Origin: an uncultured Clostridia bacterium
GTDB taxonomy: Bacteria > Bacillota > Clostridia > TANB77 > CAG-508
Direction: 5' to 3'
DNA length: 44,354 nt
Assembly (NCBI GenBank): GCA_944386115.1
Contig: CALWZV010000006.1
Location: forward strand, 1-44,354
The stretch's first letter is position 1. Every line of letters starts with the position of its first letter. Both the position numbers and the translations under genes were made by a program. This document shows, piece after piece, positions 8,990 to 18,802 of the stretch. Under the pieces are notes generated by a model. The model was not told the origin of the DNA, made no database searches, and was given only the letters and a program-made list of their open reading frames with translations.

Positions 8990-9111
8990 ATCCAAACACC
9001 CCTTACAAAGTGATTATATAAAAAAACATTTAAAAACACAAGGATTTTTTAAAAAAACTTAATTTTTTCGGATTTATAGATAACCTTTACATTTTAGTTA
9101 ACAATTTTTAG

Positions 9112-9140
9112 TTGACAATATTTATTTTTTAATATATTAT
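9112..9140 (+). promoter_or_regulatory. Promoter of the folate riboswitch operon
   Basis: TTGACA (9112-9117) and TATTAT (9135-9140) are 17 bases apart. Transcription would begin just before the riboswitch. Confidence 0.75.
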
Positions 9141-9147
9141 TTTACAA

Positions 9148-9242
9148 ATAGAGTAGAAAACAAATAGTTAAGACCTATTAAACGGGAAGTTGTTAATAGG
9201 GCAAAATTTTGTAATTGCTTATTTGTTTTCGCATTCCGCTAT
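9148..9242 (+). promoter_or_regulatory. Tetrahydrofolate (THF-I) riboswitch
   Basis: The closing helix pairs GAAAACAAATA (9156-9166) with TATTTGTTTTC (9220-9230), extended by ATAG/CTAT outside. Inside are the conserved GAGTAGA start, GTTAAG after the first strand, a hairpin CCTATTAA/TTAATAGG with the loop ACGGGAAGTTG, and the 3' segment CGCATTCCGCT. These match the folate riboswitch class from memory of its consensus. The downstream gene is a FolT transporter, the expected target. A covariance-model search would settle it. Confidence 0.85.
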
Positions 9243-9270
9243 CAAAAATTAACAGAAGTTTATCTTCTTT

Positions 9271-9299
9271 CTTTTGGTGCGGATTTTACCAAAAGGAGG
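9271..9299 (+). promoter_or_regulatory. Ribosome-site-sequestering hairpin of folT
   Basis: CTTTTGGT (9271-9278) pairs with ACCAAAAG (9288-9295), which runs into the ribosome binding site AAAAGGAGG (9291-9299). A run of seven T follows at 9301-9307. This is a plausible expression platform for the THF riboswitch, by ribosome-site masking or by termination. Confidence 0.65.
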
Positions 9300-9307
9300 A
9301 TTTTTTT

Positions 9308-9836
9308 ATGTCCAGAATAAAAAAAATTTTATTAGCAGCTTTTTTATTAGCAAGTTTAGTAGTACTAGCCAGATTTGTTTCTATAAAAACCCCTATAATA
9401 AGAATAAGTTTTGGATTTATTCCCCTTATTTTATCTGCAATTTGGCTTGGCCCTAAATGGAGTTCTTTAATTCGGTTTTTTGGGTGACTTAATTGGTGCC
9501 ACACTATTTCCATCTGGACCATATTTTCCAGGATATACTTTAAGTTCTACATTATCAGGTCTTATTTATGGATTATTTTTGTATAAGAAATCTTCAAGCT
9601 CTTATACAAACAAGCAATTTATTATTAGACTTATTATAAGCTCATTAATTGTTATTGTTTTGGTTTATATGGGATTAAATAGTTTATGGTTGTATTTAAC
9701 TTCTAATATGGGAATTGCAGTTTTTGCTCCAATAAGAATAATTAAACAACTTGTAATGTTTCCTGTTCAAGTAATAATAATTTTTTTATTGGAAAAGTTT
9801 TTACAAAAGCCTATGGATAAATATTTGAAAGATTAG
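9308..9836 (+). CDS. folT: Folate ECF transporter substrate-binding component FolT, joined by +1 shift at CGG
   Basis: This integral membrane S component binds folate and works with the ECF ATPase and T component encoded downstream. The ATG follows AAAAGGAGG. The first 55 codons end with ...LGPKWSSLI, then CGG at 9473-9475 leads to an early stop. Skipping the C gives I-GFLGDLIGATLFPSGPYF, the FolT continuation, and 120 more codons follow for a total of 175 residues with about five to six membrane spans. The nearby T6 run could tempt one to call a homopolymer error, but restoring the family glycine needs only the C to be skipped, as at the other ten sites. Confidence 0.85.
9473..9475 (+). other. 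CGG recoding site in folT (+1, Gly56)
   Basis: ATT CGG TTT in the upstream frame becomes ATT-(C)-GGT-TTT. The site is exactly 55 codons after the start, and the restored Gly-Phe-Leu-Gly-Asp matches the family. Confidence 0.82.
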
Positions 9837-9845
9837 AGGTTTTAT

Positions 9846-10670
9846 ATGATCAAAATATCAAATTTATGTTTTAAGTATAAAAATGGATTTAATATTTTTA
9901 ATAATTTGAATCTGAATATAAATGAAGGAGAATTTATTTGTTTTATTGGGAAAAATGGTTCTGGGAAGTCTAGTTTAATGAATTTAATTTCTGGAATTTT
10001 AAAGCCTACTTCAGGTGATGTTTTAGTAGATGATATAAATACTAAAGTAAAAAAAGACTTTATAAATTTACGCAAAAAAATTGGAATTGTGTTTCAGAAT
10101 CCTGAAAATCAATTGATTTTTAATAATGTATATGATGATATTTCATTTGGATTAAATAATTTGAATTTAGATGATGTTGATTCTAGAATTGATTTTGCTT
10201 TAAAAAATGTTTCTATGAGTGAATTTAAAAACAAAGACACTTATGAATTATCTTTAGGTCAAAAACAAAGAATTGCAATTGCAAGTGTTCTTGCTGTAAA
10301 ACCTAAATATATAGTATTTGATGAGCCAACAACAATGATAGATTCTTCTGGTAAAGATGATATTTATAATATTTTTAAAAATTTGAAAGAACAAGGATTT
10401 TCCATAATTTTAACAACTAATTTAATAGATGAAATCCTTCTTTCTGACAGAATTGTTATCTTGGATGATGGCTGTGTAATTGCTGATTTTAAGAAAGAAA
10501 ATATTTTTCAAAATTTACATCATTTTTATAATAATAATCTTAAAGTTCCAGAAATAATAACAATAATTAAAAAATTGAAAGAAAATAATATAAATATACC
10601 TTGTGAAAATTTTTCTATAGAGTATATAATTGATTATCTAATTGATGTAATTAGAGGTAAAAGCAAATGA
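9846..10670 (+). CDS. ecfA: ECF transporter ATPase (A component)
   Basis: This ABC-type ATPase drives vitamin uptake through FolT. The 274 residues contain Walker A GKNGSGKS (about 37-44), a Q-loop QNPENQL typical of ECF ATPases, signature LSLGQKQR in place of the usual LSGGQ, and Walker B IVFDEPT. The gene starts nine bases after folT and overlaps ecfT by four bases (ATGA). Most ECF modules use two ATPases; only one is encoded here, so it may form a homodimer or pair with a second ATPase elsewhere. Confidence 0.9.
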   Translation: MIKISNLCFKYKNGFNIFNNLNLNINEGEFICFIGKNGSGKSSLMNLISGILKPTSGDVLVDDINTKVKKDFINLRKKIGIVFQNPENQLIFNNVYDDISFGLNNLNLDDVDSRIDFALKNVSMSEFKNKDTYELSLGQKQRIAIASVLAVKPKYIVFDEPTTMIDSSGKDDIYNIFKNLKEQGFSIILTTNLIDEILLSDRIVILDDGCVIADFKKENIFQNLHHFYNNNLKVPEIITIIKKLKENNINIPCENFSIEYIIDYLIDVIRGKSK

Positions 10671-11227
10671 GAGATTTGGTTAAGTTTTTAGTTTTTCTAT
10701 TTTATTGTATATTAATATTTTTTATTGATAATTATATATTATTAGCTATTTTTCTAGTTATTAATCTTTTATTAGCTATTATACATAAAATTAGTTTAAT
10801 ATATTTACTTAAAAATATGTTAAAGTTCATGCCATTTGTACTTATAACTTTAATTGTTAATATTATTTTTGGTTATCTAAAAGAGGGATTTCAAATCTCT
10901 TTTCAATTGCTTTTAGTTTGCAATATAACATATATATTTTCACAAAGATTTTCTCCAATTAGGCTCGGAAAAGTTGTTGAGCATATTTTGTTTACTTTAA
11001 AACTTTTTAAAGTAAATACAAAAGATATTGGATTAATTATTTGCATTTCTGTTTCATTTATTCCTATTTTAAAAAAGGATTTATTTGAAATAAAAAATGC
11101 TATTAATTCTAAAGGAACAATATTAAAATTAAGAAATATTAATTTGTTTTTTAAACCATTTTTTGTTTCATTTTTTCAAAAAATTAATGATATGGAAAAA
11201 GCCTTACATTCAAAATCTTATAATTAA
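10667..11227 (+). CDS. ecfT: ECF transporter T component (short)
   Basis: This 186-residue polytopic membrane protein has four to five hydrophobic segments and a basic cytoplasmic C-terminal part. It has the position and character of EcfT, which couples the ATPase to the S component. It is shorter than the usual 250-270 residues, and the coupling motifs are weak: only MEKALHSKS near the end recalls the Ala-Arg-Gly/Ser pattern. It is translationally coupled to ecfA. Because S, A and T lie together, this is a dedicated folate transporter rather than a module sharing a general EcfT. Confidence 0.8.
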   Translation: MRDLVKFLVFLFYCILIFFIDNYILLAIFLVINLLLAIIHKISLIYLLKNMLKFMPFVLITLIVNIIFGYLKEGFQISFQLLLVCNITYIFSQRFSPIRLGKVVEHILFTLKLFKVNTKDIGLIICISVSFIPILKKDLFEIKNAINSKGTILKLRNINLFFKPFFVSFFQKINDMEKALHSKSYN

Positions 11228-11239
11228 AGGGGGATTAGT

Positions 11240-12076
11240 TTGAATAATAATAGTTTTTATAAAATTTTAAAAGATATTTGTAATGAAGAAAATATTAATC
11301 TAGAATTTTTATCACAAGGATTTATAATTCAATTAACTAAAAATGGAATTGTAAGACATATTGTGGATAATTCTTTTGATTTGAATCCACATGCAAGTGC
11401 TAGCATTGCATGCGATAAATTTGGAACATATGAAGTGTTAAAATCTAAAAATATCCCAGTTATTGAACATATGCTAATATTAAATCCAATTACTAGATAT
11501 AATTACATAAATGATAATGGTTATTTTAAAGATATTATAGATTATTTTTATAAAAATAATAATAAGTTAGTTATAAAACCTAATAATGGTTTTCAAGGTA
11601 TAGATGTTTACTTGTGCAATAGCTTAAAAGAAGTAGAATATGCAATACTTACATTGTTTAAAAAACATAATTCAATAAGTGTTTGTCCATTTTATGATAT
11701 TAAAAAAGAATATAGGACTTTTTATTTAAATGGAGAATGTTTTCTAACATATGGAAAAGAAAAACCTTTTATTATGGGTGATAATGGTGAAAAGATATAT
11801 ACATCTTGGAAACATAATTTAAGTTGTGGTGCAACATGTAAATTACTAGAAAATGGAACTTTTAAAAATGAAATTATTAATTTAACACAAAAAACAGCTA
11901 AAGCTATGAACTTAAATTATGCAGCAATTGATATAATTGATACAGATTCTGGGATATTTGTTTTAGAAGTAAATGCAAGTGCGTGTATGACACATTTTTT
12001 AGAACAAATTCCAGAATGCTATAATTTGTGTAAAGAATTTTATAGAAAAGCTATACTGTTAATGATGCATAGCTAA
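11240..12076 (+). CDS. ATP-grasp ligase (RimK/glutathione synthase-like)
   Basis: The 278-residue protein has an ATP-grasp layout: a lysine in KLVIKPNNGFQGIDVY for nucleotide binding (about residues 108-125), a central lid region, and a metal-binding end AAIDIIDTDSGIFVLEVNAS (about 230-250). Such enzymes join a carboxylate to an amine using ATP. The TTG start is supported by AAAGGGGG six to seven bases upstream. It is the last gene of the THF-riboswitch operon, 12 bases after ecfT. That context suggests a substrate connected to folate, for example addition of glutamate, but no specificity can be read directly. Confidence 0.8.
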   Translation: MNNNSFYKILKDICNEENINLEFLSQGFIIQLTKNGIVRHIVDNSFDLNPHASASIACDKFGTYEVLKSKNIPVIEHMLILNPITRYNYINDNGYFKDIIDYFYKNNNKLVIKPNNGFQGIDVYLCNSLKEVEYAILTLFKKHNSISVCPFYDIKKEYRTFYLNGECFLTYGKEKPFIMGDNGEKIYTSWKHNLSCGATCKLLENGTFKNEIINLTQKTAKAMNLNYAAIDIIDTDSGIFVLEVNASACMTHFLEQIPECYNLCKEFYRKAILLMMHS

Positions 12077-12081
12077 ATTAG

Positions 12082-12088
<7 letters not shown>
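12066..12088. terminator. Shared hairpin between convergent genes
   Basis: A perfect 10-bp stem TGCATAGCTA/TAGCTATGCA with a 3-base loop contains the stop codons of both the ATP-grasp gene and the ABC-F gene. No T run follows on either strand, so the terminator role is uncertain. Confidence 0.4.
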
Positions 12089-13663
<1,575 letters not shown>

Positions 13664-13718
13664 TTATACTTCCTCCTAACTTTTAAAGATTATACAATAT
13701 TTTTGCCATGTTTTCAAG

Positions 13719-14660
13719 TTATAGCATGTCCTTCTTTTTTAGCCAGAAATATGTTATTCCAGAAATTAATACAGATAATATAATTATAATTAAAAATCCA
13801 AATTTATTATTTGTAAGTGGTAATCCTACATTCATTCCAAAGAATGAGGCAATCATAGTAGGAAGTGATAATACAATTGTTATTGATGCTAAAAATTTCA
13901 TTACAGAGTTTAAATTGTTTGATATTATTGATGCATATGCATCCATTGTTCCGCTTAATATATCACTATATATTTTACTCATTTCTATAGCTTGTTTGTT
14001 TTCTACTATTGCATCCTCTAATATGTCTTCATCTTCATCATATAGTTTTATGATTTTTCCACTTAGTGTTTTTTCCATAACTACCTCATTTGATCTTAAT
14101 GATGTTGCTATATAAACCAAACTATTTTCTAAATTTAATAATTGTACAAGCTCTCTATTTTTCATAGATTTTTGCAATAAGAACACTGTTGCTTCTGATT
14201 CTTTGTTTATTTGTTTTAATACATTTAAAAAATAAGAAGAGTTTAAATAAAGTATTTGTAAAATAAATCTAGTTTTTTTATATGTATAAAAATTCCTTAC
14301 TCTTTCTTCTTCAAAATCTTCTATTACTTTATTTGAATTTAGTGAAACAGTTATAAAAAAGTCGTCTCTTACAACAATCATTCCAAGTGGCATTGTTGAA
14401 TAAAATTTTTCTCCATCTTTTTCTTCTATAACTGGAACATCTATAATAAATAAACTATTGTTGTCTTCATTATCGATTCTAGCTTTTTCTTCATTATCTA
14501 ATGGATATTTTAAAAATTCAGGATCTATGTTTATATTTTCACAAACTTCATCTATTTCTCCTTCTGTAGGATTAACTAAATTAATCCATGTTCCTTTTTC
14601 ATATGTTGTTACTTGTTCAAATATATTAGTATTAATATCTGTTCTGTACATTTTTACCAT
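13719..14660 (-). CDS. CorA-family divalent cation transporter
   Basis: The protein has 313 residues, with a large cytoplasmic N-terminal domain (about 1-245) and two C-terminal membrane helices. The first helix ends with the pore signature GMNVGLP (about residues 275-281), the CorA hallmark; the loop after it has PLTNNKFG. The C-terminal tail is basic. It should form a pentameric Mg2+ or related cation channel. The ATG at 14660 has AGGAGG eight bases upstream. It lies upstream of the ABC-F gene, with 55 bases between. Confidence 0.9.
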   Translation of the reverse strand: MVKMYRTDINTNIFEQVTTYEKGTWINLVNPTEGEIDEVCENINIDPEFLKYPLDNEEKARIDNEDNNSLFIIDVPVIEEKDGEKFYSTMPLGMIVVRDDFFITVSLNSNKVIEDFEEERVRNFYTYKKTRFILQILYLNSSYFLNVLKQINKESEATVFLLQKSMKNRELVQLLNLENSLVYIATSLRSNEVVMEKTLSGKIIKLYDEDEDILEDAIVENKQAIEMSKIYSDILSGTMDAYASIISNNLNSVMKFLASITIVLSLPTMIASFFGMNVGLPLTNNKFGFLIIIILSVLISGITYFWLKKKDML

Positions 14661-14694
14661 AAGATTTTCCTCCTTATATAATTTTGTTCTAATG

Positions 14695-14728
14695 AAAAAA
14701 GATTTAATACTATGATTAAATCTTTTAA
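14695..14728 (-). terminator. Terminator of the DUF378 gene
   Basis: Inverted repeat AAAAGATTTAAT (14697-14708) and ATTAAATCTTTT (14715-14726) with a T run on the minus strand, between the DUF378 stop and the corA start. Confidence 0.7.
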
Positions 14729-14759
14729 TATTATAACATAAATTTTTATTTTTTAGAAT

Positions 14760-14954
14760 TTATTTTTCTCTATCAAACAATAATTTTATTGCCCATAATC
14801 CTGCTATTCCAACTAATGCATAAATTATCCTTGTAAATATACTTAATTCGCCAAATATTGCATCTACTAAGTTAAATTCAAAAAAGCCTACTAATCCCCA
14901 ATTTATTGCTCCTATTATTACTAACACAAGTGCAATTTTATCTATTATTTTCAT
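14760..14954 (-). CDS. DUF378 family small membrane protein (YuzA-like)
   Basis: This 64-residue protein has two hydrophobic helices: about 5-25, containing the family motif IGAINWGLVGFF, and about 42-58, containing YALVGIAGLWA. The conserved Asn-Trp-Gly is the mark of DUF378. The function of the family is unknown. The start ATG has AAGGAG upstream. The gene stands alone with its own terminator. Confidence 0.88.
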   Translation of the reverse strand: MKIIDKIALVLVIIGAINWGLVGFFEFNLVDAIFGELSIFTRIIYALVGIAGLWAIKLLFDREK

Positions 14955-15173
14955 GCTTACACTCTCCTTTTTATTTTTTTGTTAGTATATGGATTTTTTT
15001 TAAATTTATGTATGATTTTTTTTTGATATTATTTTTTATTTTTCATGTTCTTCGTTTAATTATATATTTACATCTTATTCCATTATTCTGTGTTTTTCCC
15101 ACTATTAACGCCTTAATATATATTCTCTTACGGAAATAACGATTTTTAGACTTTTCAGCTAATTTTTTTACAC

Positions 15174-15215
15174 AAAAAAGTTGAGGTAGAATACTTCTTA
15201 AGTATTCTACCTCAA
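15174..15215 (-). terminator. Terminator of tRNA-Lys(CTT)
   Basis: A perfect 16-bp stem TTGAGGTAGAATACTT/AAGTATTCTACCTCAA with loop CTT, followed on the minus strand by TTTTTT, 28 bases after the tRNA 3' end. The remaining part of the gap 14955-15173 shows no gene; it is very T-rich on the plus strand. Confidence 0.88.
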
Positions 15216-15243
15216 CCTTTCACATTCATCCATCATTCCACAT

Positions 15244-15319
15244 TGGTGGGTCATCGGGGATTCGAACCCCGGGTCTTCTGATTAAGAGTCAGCTGCTTTA
15301 CCAGCTAAGCTAATGACCC
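15244..15319 (-). tRNA. tRNA-Lys (anticodon CTT)
   Basis: Acceptor stem GGGTCAT/ATGACCC, anticodon loop CTCTTAA with CTT at positions 34-36, T-loop TTCGAAT and an encoded CCA end. It reads AAG. Confidence 0.95.
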
Positions 15320-15359
15320 ATTTTTATTCCAATTAATTTTTAGAAAATTTACTTTTTCT

Positions 15360-15388
15360 ATTATAGTGTTTTTTATTTGTTTTGTCAA
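15360..15388 (-). promoter_or_regulatory. Promoter of tRNA-Lys(CTT)
   Basis: On the minus strand TTGACA (15388-15383) and TATAAT (15365-15360) are 17 bases apart, a near-perfect consensus. It directly abuts the terminator of the preceding gene. Confidence 0.85.
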
Positions 15389-15390
15389 TA

Positions 15391-15433
15391 GAAAAAGATA
15401 TTGACTTTACATATTAAAAGTCAATATCTTTTC
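15391..15433 (-). terminator. Terminator of the VanW-domain gene region
   Basis: A stem of about 16 bp, AAAAGATATTGACTTT pairing with AAAGTCAATATCTTTT, ends in a T run on the minus strand. It lies about 150 bases after the VanW-type gene, just before the tRNA promoter. Confidence 0.75.
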
Positions 15434-15436
15434 TTA

Positions 15437-15579
15437 TTGTATAGGAAAATCGACTTTTATCTTGACCCTATGTGGATTTTTCCGTATACAACAAGGTTAG
15501 GCTACCTTAGTTCGTCCGAGCAAAGTGAGGACATCTATTTCGCCGTTGCTTCAAAGACTTGCCCTGCGAAATGTCTTTC
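15437..15579 (-). other. Unexplained GC-richer structured stretch
   Basis: Between the VanW-type stop and the terminator is a stretch with higher G+C than its surroundings and several nested inverted repeats: ATTTCGC/GCGAAAT, GTCC/GGAC, AAGGT/ACCTT around AGGCT, and GTATA-GGAAAA-TC pairing with GA-TTTTCC-TATAC. No open frame is convincing. It could be a structured 3' UTR, a small RNA or a repeat element; no family was recognised. Confidence 0.4.
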
Positions 15580-17499
15580 TTATGTTTTTGTAACTTTTTC
15601 AGTATTATCCTTTTCCGGCTTTTTTTCACTTTCTTTATCATCTGTTTTTGGTTTTTCTACTTTTTCTTCTTTTTCCTCTACTTTACTTGGTGTTGTTTCT
15701 ACAACAGCTTCTCCTTTTGTTCCTCTACTTACTATTCTATTCATTGCACTATATGTGTCTTTTGATAATACTGTTCTTGAAACTTCTACACCATTTAAAT
15801 ATAAAATTTTATATGTAATACTTGTGCATCCTCTGCTTCCACCTTGTATTACTCTTTCTTCTCCTAAGTTCAAATTAGGGTTTTCCTCATATTTTGTAGT
15901 ATATGGTATATAATTTAATATTGTAGATTCTACTTCTACTTTATATTCATTTTCTTCTTTTACACCATAAATTGAAATTTTTGCTATACCACTATTTACA
16001 GTTGCTTCTATTTTTATTGGATAATTTCTTGAATTCTTAAATTTAAAATCTATTGCTCCATATACTACTGTTGCATCTTTTCCTGGTCCAGTGTATGATG
16101 TTAAAAATTGATGATTGGTCCTATCTGTAATTTCTAGGTTTGCAAGAACAACTGTATAATATAGTGTTGATGATATTTGGCAAATTCCTCCTCCTAATCC
16201 ATCTACTACTTTTCCACCTTCATATATTGCTGCATTTTTATAACCAGCTTCTATTGTTCTTTTCCCTACTACTTTATTATATGAAAATTCTTCTCCTGGC
16301 ATTAATACAGTTCCATTTATTTTTGCTGCTGATAGTTCTAAATTTGTTGTTCTGTTTGTATTTGTTACATCATATTTTGTTGATGAAGTTGCAAGTAAAT
16401 CTGGAAATGCTTCTGTTCCAATCTGGTCTACTGTATAACTAGGTGTTGTATATACAAGCTCTATAACATATTCATCTTTTTCTTCTTCTAACATCTTCCT
16501 TGCTTCTTCTAATGTAATTTTAAAATCAACCCCTTCAACTTCTGGGTATATTTTAAATGGATCTGTTTCATAATATGCATCTTTTGGTTCTTGATGAACC
16601 TCTTCATATATTTTATCTATGTCAATTGGGTCTGGTTCTTTAAAATTTGTTGGAATTTCTATGTAATTTTTTGTTTGCTGTTTTATTTCATTTATAATCA
16701 TCTGTTCTAATTTTTCTTCATCTACATCTATTCCAGCTGTACCTTTTGTTATTATTAATTTTCCATCTTCAATATAATAACTACTTTCTTGCACAGCTCC
16801 TGGTATTTTCTTTGCTATATCCTGAATAAATTCATTCATTGTTGTTTCGTTATAAGCTAATTCTGAATCAATATTATTTTTAAATAACATTGAATATAAT
16901 ATTTCGTAATTATTTTTTACTATGTTTCCACTTCTTCCTATATTATATGCTTTATCTATAGAATCATCAATGTCATATTTTGCTTCTATTTTTTCAGGTA
17001 ATAATGATGTTTCGTACTCCTCTTTATATTTTATCATTATATTGTTTTTTAATTGTTCTTGTATTGAATTTTCTAATTTTGTTTTAGCTTCTTCTTTAGT
17101 TAATCCTGAAACATCTATATTATTAATTTTTATTCCATCCATTATATTTTGATTATTCATATTCACAAGTGCAAATAGCGTTGAAACTAATAATGCTACT
17201 ATTAATAATGTAATTAAAATAAAAGATGTAAGAATAATTCTTTTTTTCTTATTTCCAACTTTCTCTTCTTTTTCAATTCTTACTTCTTTTTTGTTTTTTT
17301 CTTCTTTATCTGCAACTTTTGGTTTTTCTTCTTTATCGCTACTTTCATCTTTTTTTATATTTGTATTTTCATTTTCCTGTTCTTTACTAGTTTCATCATT
17401 CTTGTTCTCTTCTAGTGTAACTACAGCAGAATTTGAATTGTTTTGGTTATCATTTTCTTGTTCACTTATTTCTTTTTCTTTATTTTCTTCTTGACCCAT
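15580..17499 (-). CDS. Membrane-anchored VanW/YoaR-type protein
   Basis: A 639-residue cell-envelope protein. Its first 80 residues are highly charged (Lys, Glu, Asn) and should be cytoplasmic. They are followed by one membrane helix (KKKRIILTSFILITLLIVAL), a putative peptidoglycan-binding domain (about 135-310), a VanW domain (about 375-510, with MPGEEFSYNKVVGKRT and GLGGGICQISSTLYY) and a C-terminal G5-like or beta domain, ending in a Lys/Glu-rich tail. Proteins of this kind are common in clostridia; their activity on the wall is unproven. Start ATG 17499 follows AAGGAG by seven bases. The following gap 17500-17776 holds no gene that I can see. Confidence 0.85.
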   Translation of the reverse strand: MGQEENKEKEISEQENDNQNNSNSAVVTLEENKNDETSKEQENENTNIKKDESSDKEEKPKVADKEEKNKKEVRIEKEEKVGNKKKRIILTSFILITLLIVALLVSTLFALVNMNNQNIMDGIKINNIDVSGLTKEEAKTKLENSIQEQLKNNIMIKYKEEYETSLLPEKIEAKYDIDDSIDKAYNIGRSGNIVKNNYEILYSMLFKNNIDSELAYNETTMNEFIQDIAKKIPGAVQESSYYIEDGKLIITKGTAGIDVDEEKLEQMIINEIKQQTKNYIEIPTNFKEPDPIDIDKIYEEVHQEPKDAYYETDPFKIYPEVEGVDFKITLEEARKMLEEEKDEYVIELVYTTPSYTVDQIGTEAFPDLLATSSTKYDVTNTNRTTNLELSAAKINGTVLMPGEEFSYNKVVGKRTIEAGYKNAAIYEGGKVVDGLGGGICQISSTLYYTVVLANLEITDRTNHQFLTSYTGPGKDATVVYGAIDFKFKNSRNYPIKIEATVNSGIAKISIYGVKEENEYKVEVESTILNYIPYTTKYEENPNLNLGEERVIQGGSRGCTSITYKILYLNGVEVSRTVLSKDTYSAMNRIVSRGTKGEAVVETTPSKVEEKEEKVEKPKTDDKESEKKPEKDNTEKVTKT

Positions 17500-17776
17500 A
17501 AATTTACTCCTTAATCGTATATTTTTTCTCATAGAAAAACTTTATAATATTATCATAGCATAAAAAATTTCTTTTTTCAACAAAAAATGATTCATTATTA
17601 TAAATGATATTTTTGAGTTAGTATATTCTTTCTTTAATTTGTATTATGTATTTAAAGTAAAAAATTTAACGAATTTCTTAAATGCTAAATTATTGTTCTT
17701 AACTTTTTAATTTTCTTTTAATACTTGCTATTTACATAAACCAAATCTTTGAACAATATACTAAATATATATTCAA

Positions 17777-17974
17777 TTACTCATCAAAAAAAACCTCATG
17801 TACAGATTTTTTTAATGCAGCAGCTATTTTGTCCATAATCTGTGTAGAAGGATTAACTCTTGTGCCTCTTTCTAGGTGGCACAAGTAACCTATAGATATT
17901 CCAGTCTTTTTAGACAAATTTTCCAATGTCATTTCTCTTTCTTGTCTGTATTTTTTCATCTTATTCGTATACAT
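17777..17974 (-). CDS. Small XRE-family HTH regulator
   Basis: The 65 residues are almost entirely one helix-turn-helix domain (Cro/C1 type): LENLSKKTGISIGYLCHLERG is the helix 2-helix 3 region. There is no effector domain. The ATG at 17974 is chosen because AAAGGTG lies just upstream; a GTG nine bases earlier is inside that site. It is divergent from the S24-domain regulator, and a palindrome overlaps its probable -35 element, suggesting mutual or self-regulation. Confidence 0.85.
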   Translation of the reverse strand: MYTNKMKKYRQEREMTLENLSKKTGISIGYLCHLERGTRVNPSTQIMDKIAAALKKSVHEVFFDE

Positions 17975-18031
17975 TTTTAACACCTTTCTTTCTTCCTTTG
18001 TCTATCTGGCAACAGTTTATCATAAACTATT

Positions 18032-18110
18032 TTGACAAGTCAAGTATTTAGATAAAATTCGCAAAAAATTTTATTTACTACTAGACAATTTGTCATTTTT
18101 TGTATATAAT
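18032..18110 (+). promoter_or_regulatory. Divergent promoter region with two palindromes
   Basis: A plus-strand promoter TAGACA (18082-18087), 17-base spacer, TATAAT (18105-18110) drives the S24-type regulator. The palindrome GACAA-T-TTGTC (18084-18094) overlaps its -35. A second palindrome TTGAC-AA-GTCAA (18032-18043) overlaps the TTGACT likely to be the -35 of the small HTH gene on the other strand. Both share the GAC/GTC half-site and are likely operators for one or both regulators. Confidence 0.6.
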
Positions 18111-18139
18111 AATGAAAAATATGTAAAAGGAGAAAATTT

Positions 18140-18709
18140 ATGATTGGAGATATGATTGCAAAAATAAGAAAAGAAAAAGGAATTTCTAAAACAGAACTCT
18201 CAAGACGTACTAAAATCAATATTGGCCATTTAACACACATTGAAAAAGGAGAAAGGAATCCAAGTCAAAAGGCTTTAAAAAATATATGTAAAGCTTTAGA
18301 TGTACCTTATCAACAATTAATGTTAACATATGGCAAAACAATTAATGAAGATCAAGAAACATATAATGTTATAGAACATATATCATATAACAAAGTTTTA
18401 GCAATAGATAGTATAAATGGATTTATAGATTGCCCTGCTGAGTTTCCAAGTTCTTCTATAGCTATAAAAATAAATGATGATTCAATGGATTCTTCTTTTA
18501 ATAAAGGAGATTATGTTTTTGTTGAATTAAATTCTCCTTTAAATAGTAAAGATATTGGTCTTTTCAGCCTAAATAATGAAATTCTAATAAGAAAATTCTA
18601 CTCTAGAAAAGGCGGAAAAATCATATTAAAGCCAGAAAATAAAAATTATGATGAAATAACTCTTAAAGATTCCGACAAATTTTATATTATTGGGAAAGTA
18701 TTAGGTTAA
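18140..18709 (+). CDS. HTH regulator with S24/LexA-like peptidase domain
   Basis: The 189-residue protein has an N-terminal XRE HTH (about 5-60; KTELSRRTKINIGHLTHIEKG) and a C-terminal S24 fold. The candidate catalytic serine is in INDDSMDSSF (about residue 116) and the candidate lysine in LIRKFY (about residue 154). Such proteins are phage-type repressors or LexA relatives that inactivate themselves under DNA damage, although some lack cleavage. A clear Ala-Gly cleavage site was not identified. The ATG has AAAAGGAG upstream, and the promoter carries a palindrome that may be its own operator. No prophage genes accompany it. Confidence 0.85.
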   Translation: MIGDMIAKIRKEKGISKTELSRRTKINIGHLTHIEKGERNPSQKALKNICKALDVPYQQLMLTYGKTINEDQETYNVIEHISYNKVLAIDSINGFIDCPAEFPSSSIAIKINDDSMDSSFNKGDYVFVELNSPLNSKDIGLFSLNNEILIRKFYSRKGGKIILKPENKNYDEITLKDSDKFYIIGKVLG

Positions 18710-18737
18710 AAATTTTAATAATTTTTGTAAAAAATAC

Positions 18738-18766
18738 TTGAATAATATTTTTTTTAATAATATAAT
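18738..18766 (+). promoter_or_regulatory. Promoter of the CBM-like gene
   Basis: TTGAAT (18738-18743), 17 bases, TATAAT (18761-18766), about 37 bases before the start codon. Confidence 0.65.
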
Positions 18767-18802
18767 GTATATAATCAAAAGATAATGTTTAAGGAGAAAG
18801 TT

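Noticed and set aside
15401..15913. Plus-strand open frame of 170 codons
   Set aside because: It is the shadow of the VanW-type gene plus its 3' region, rich in Phe, Ser and Leu, with no ribosome site.
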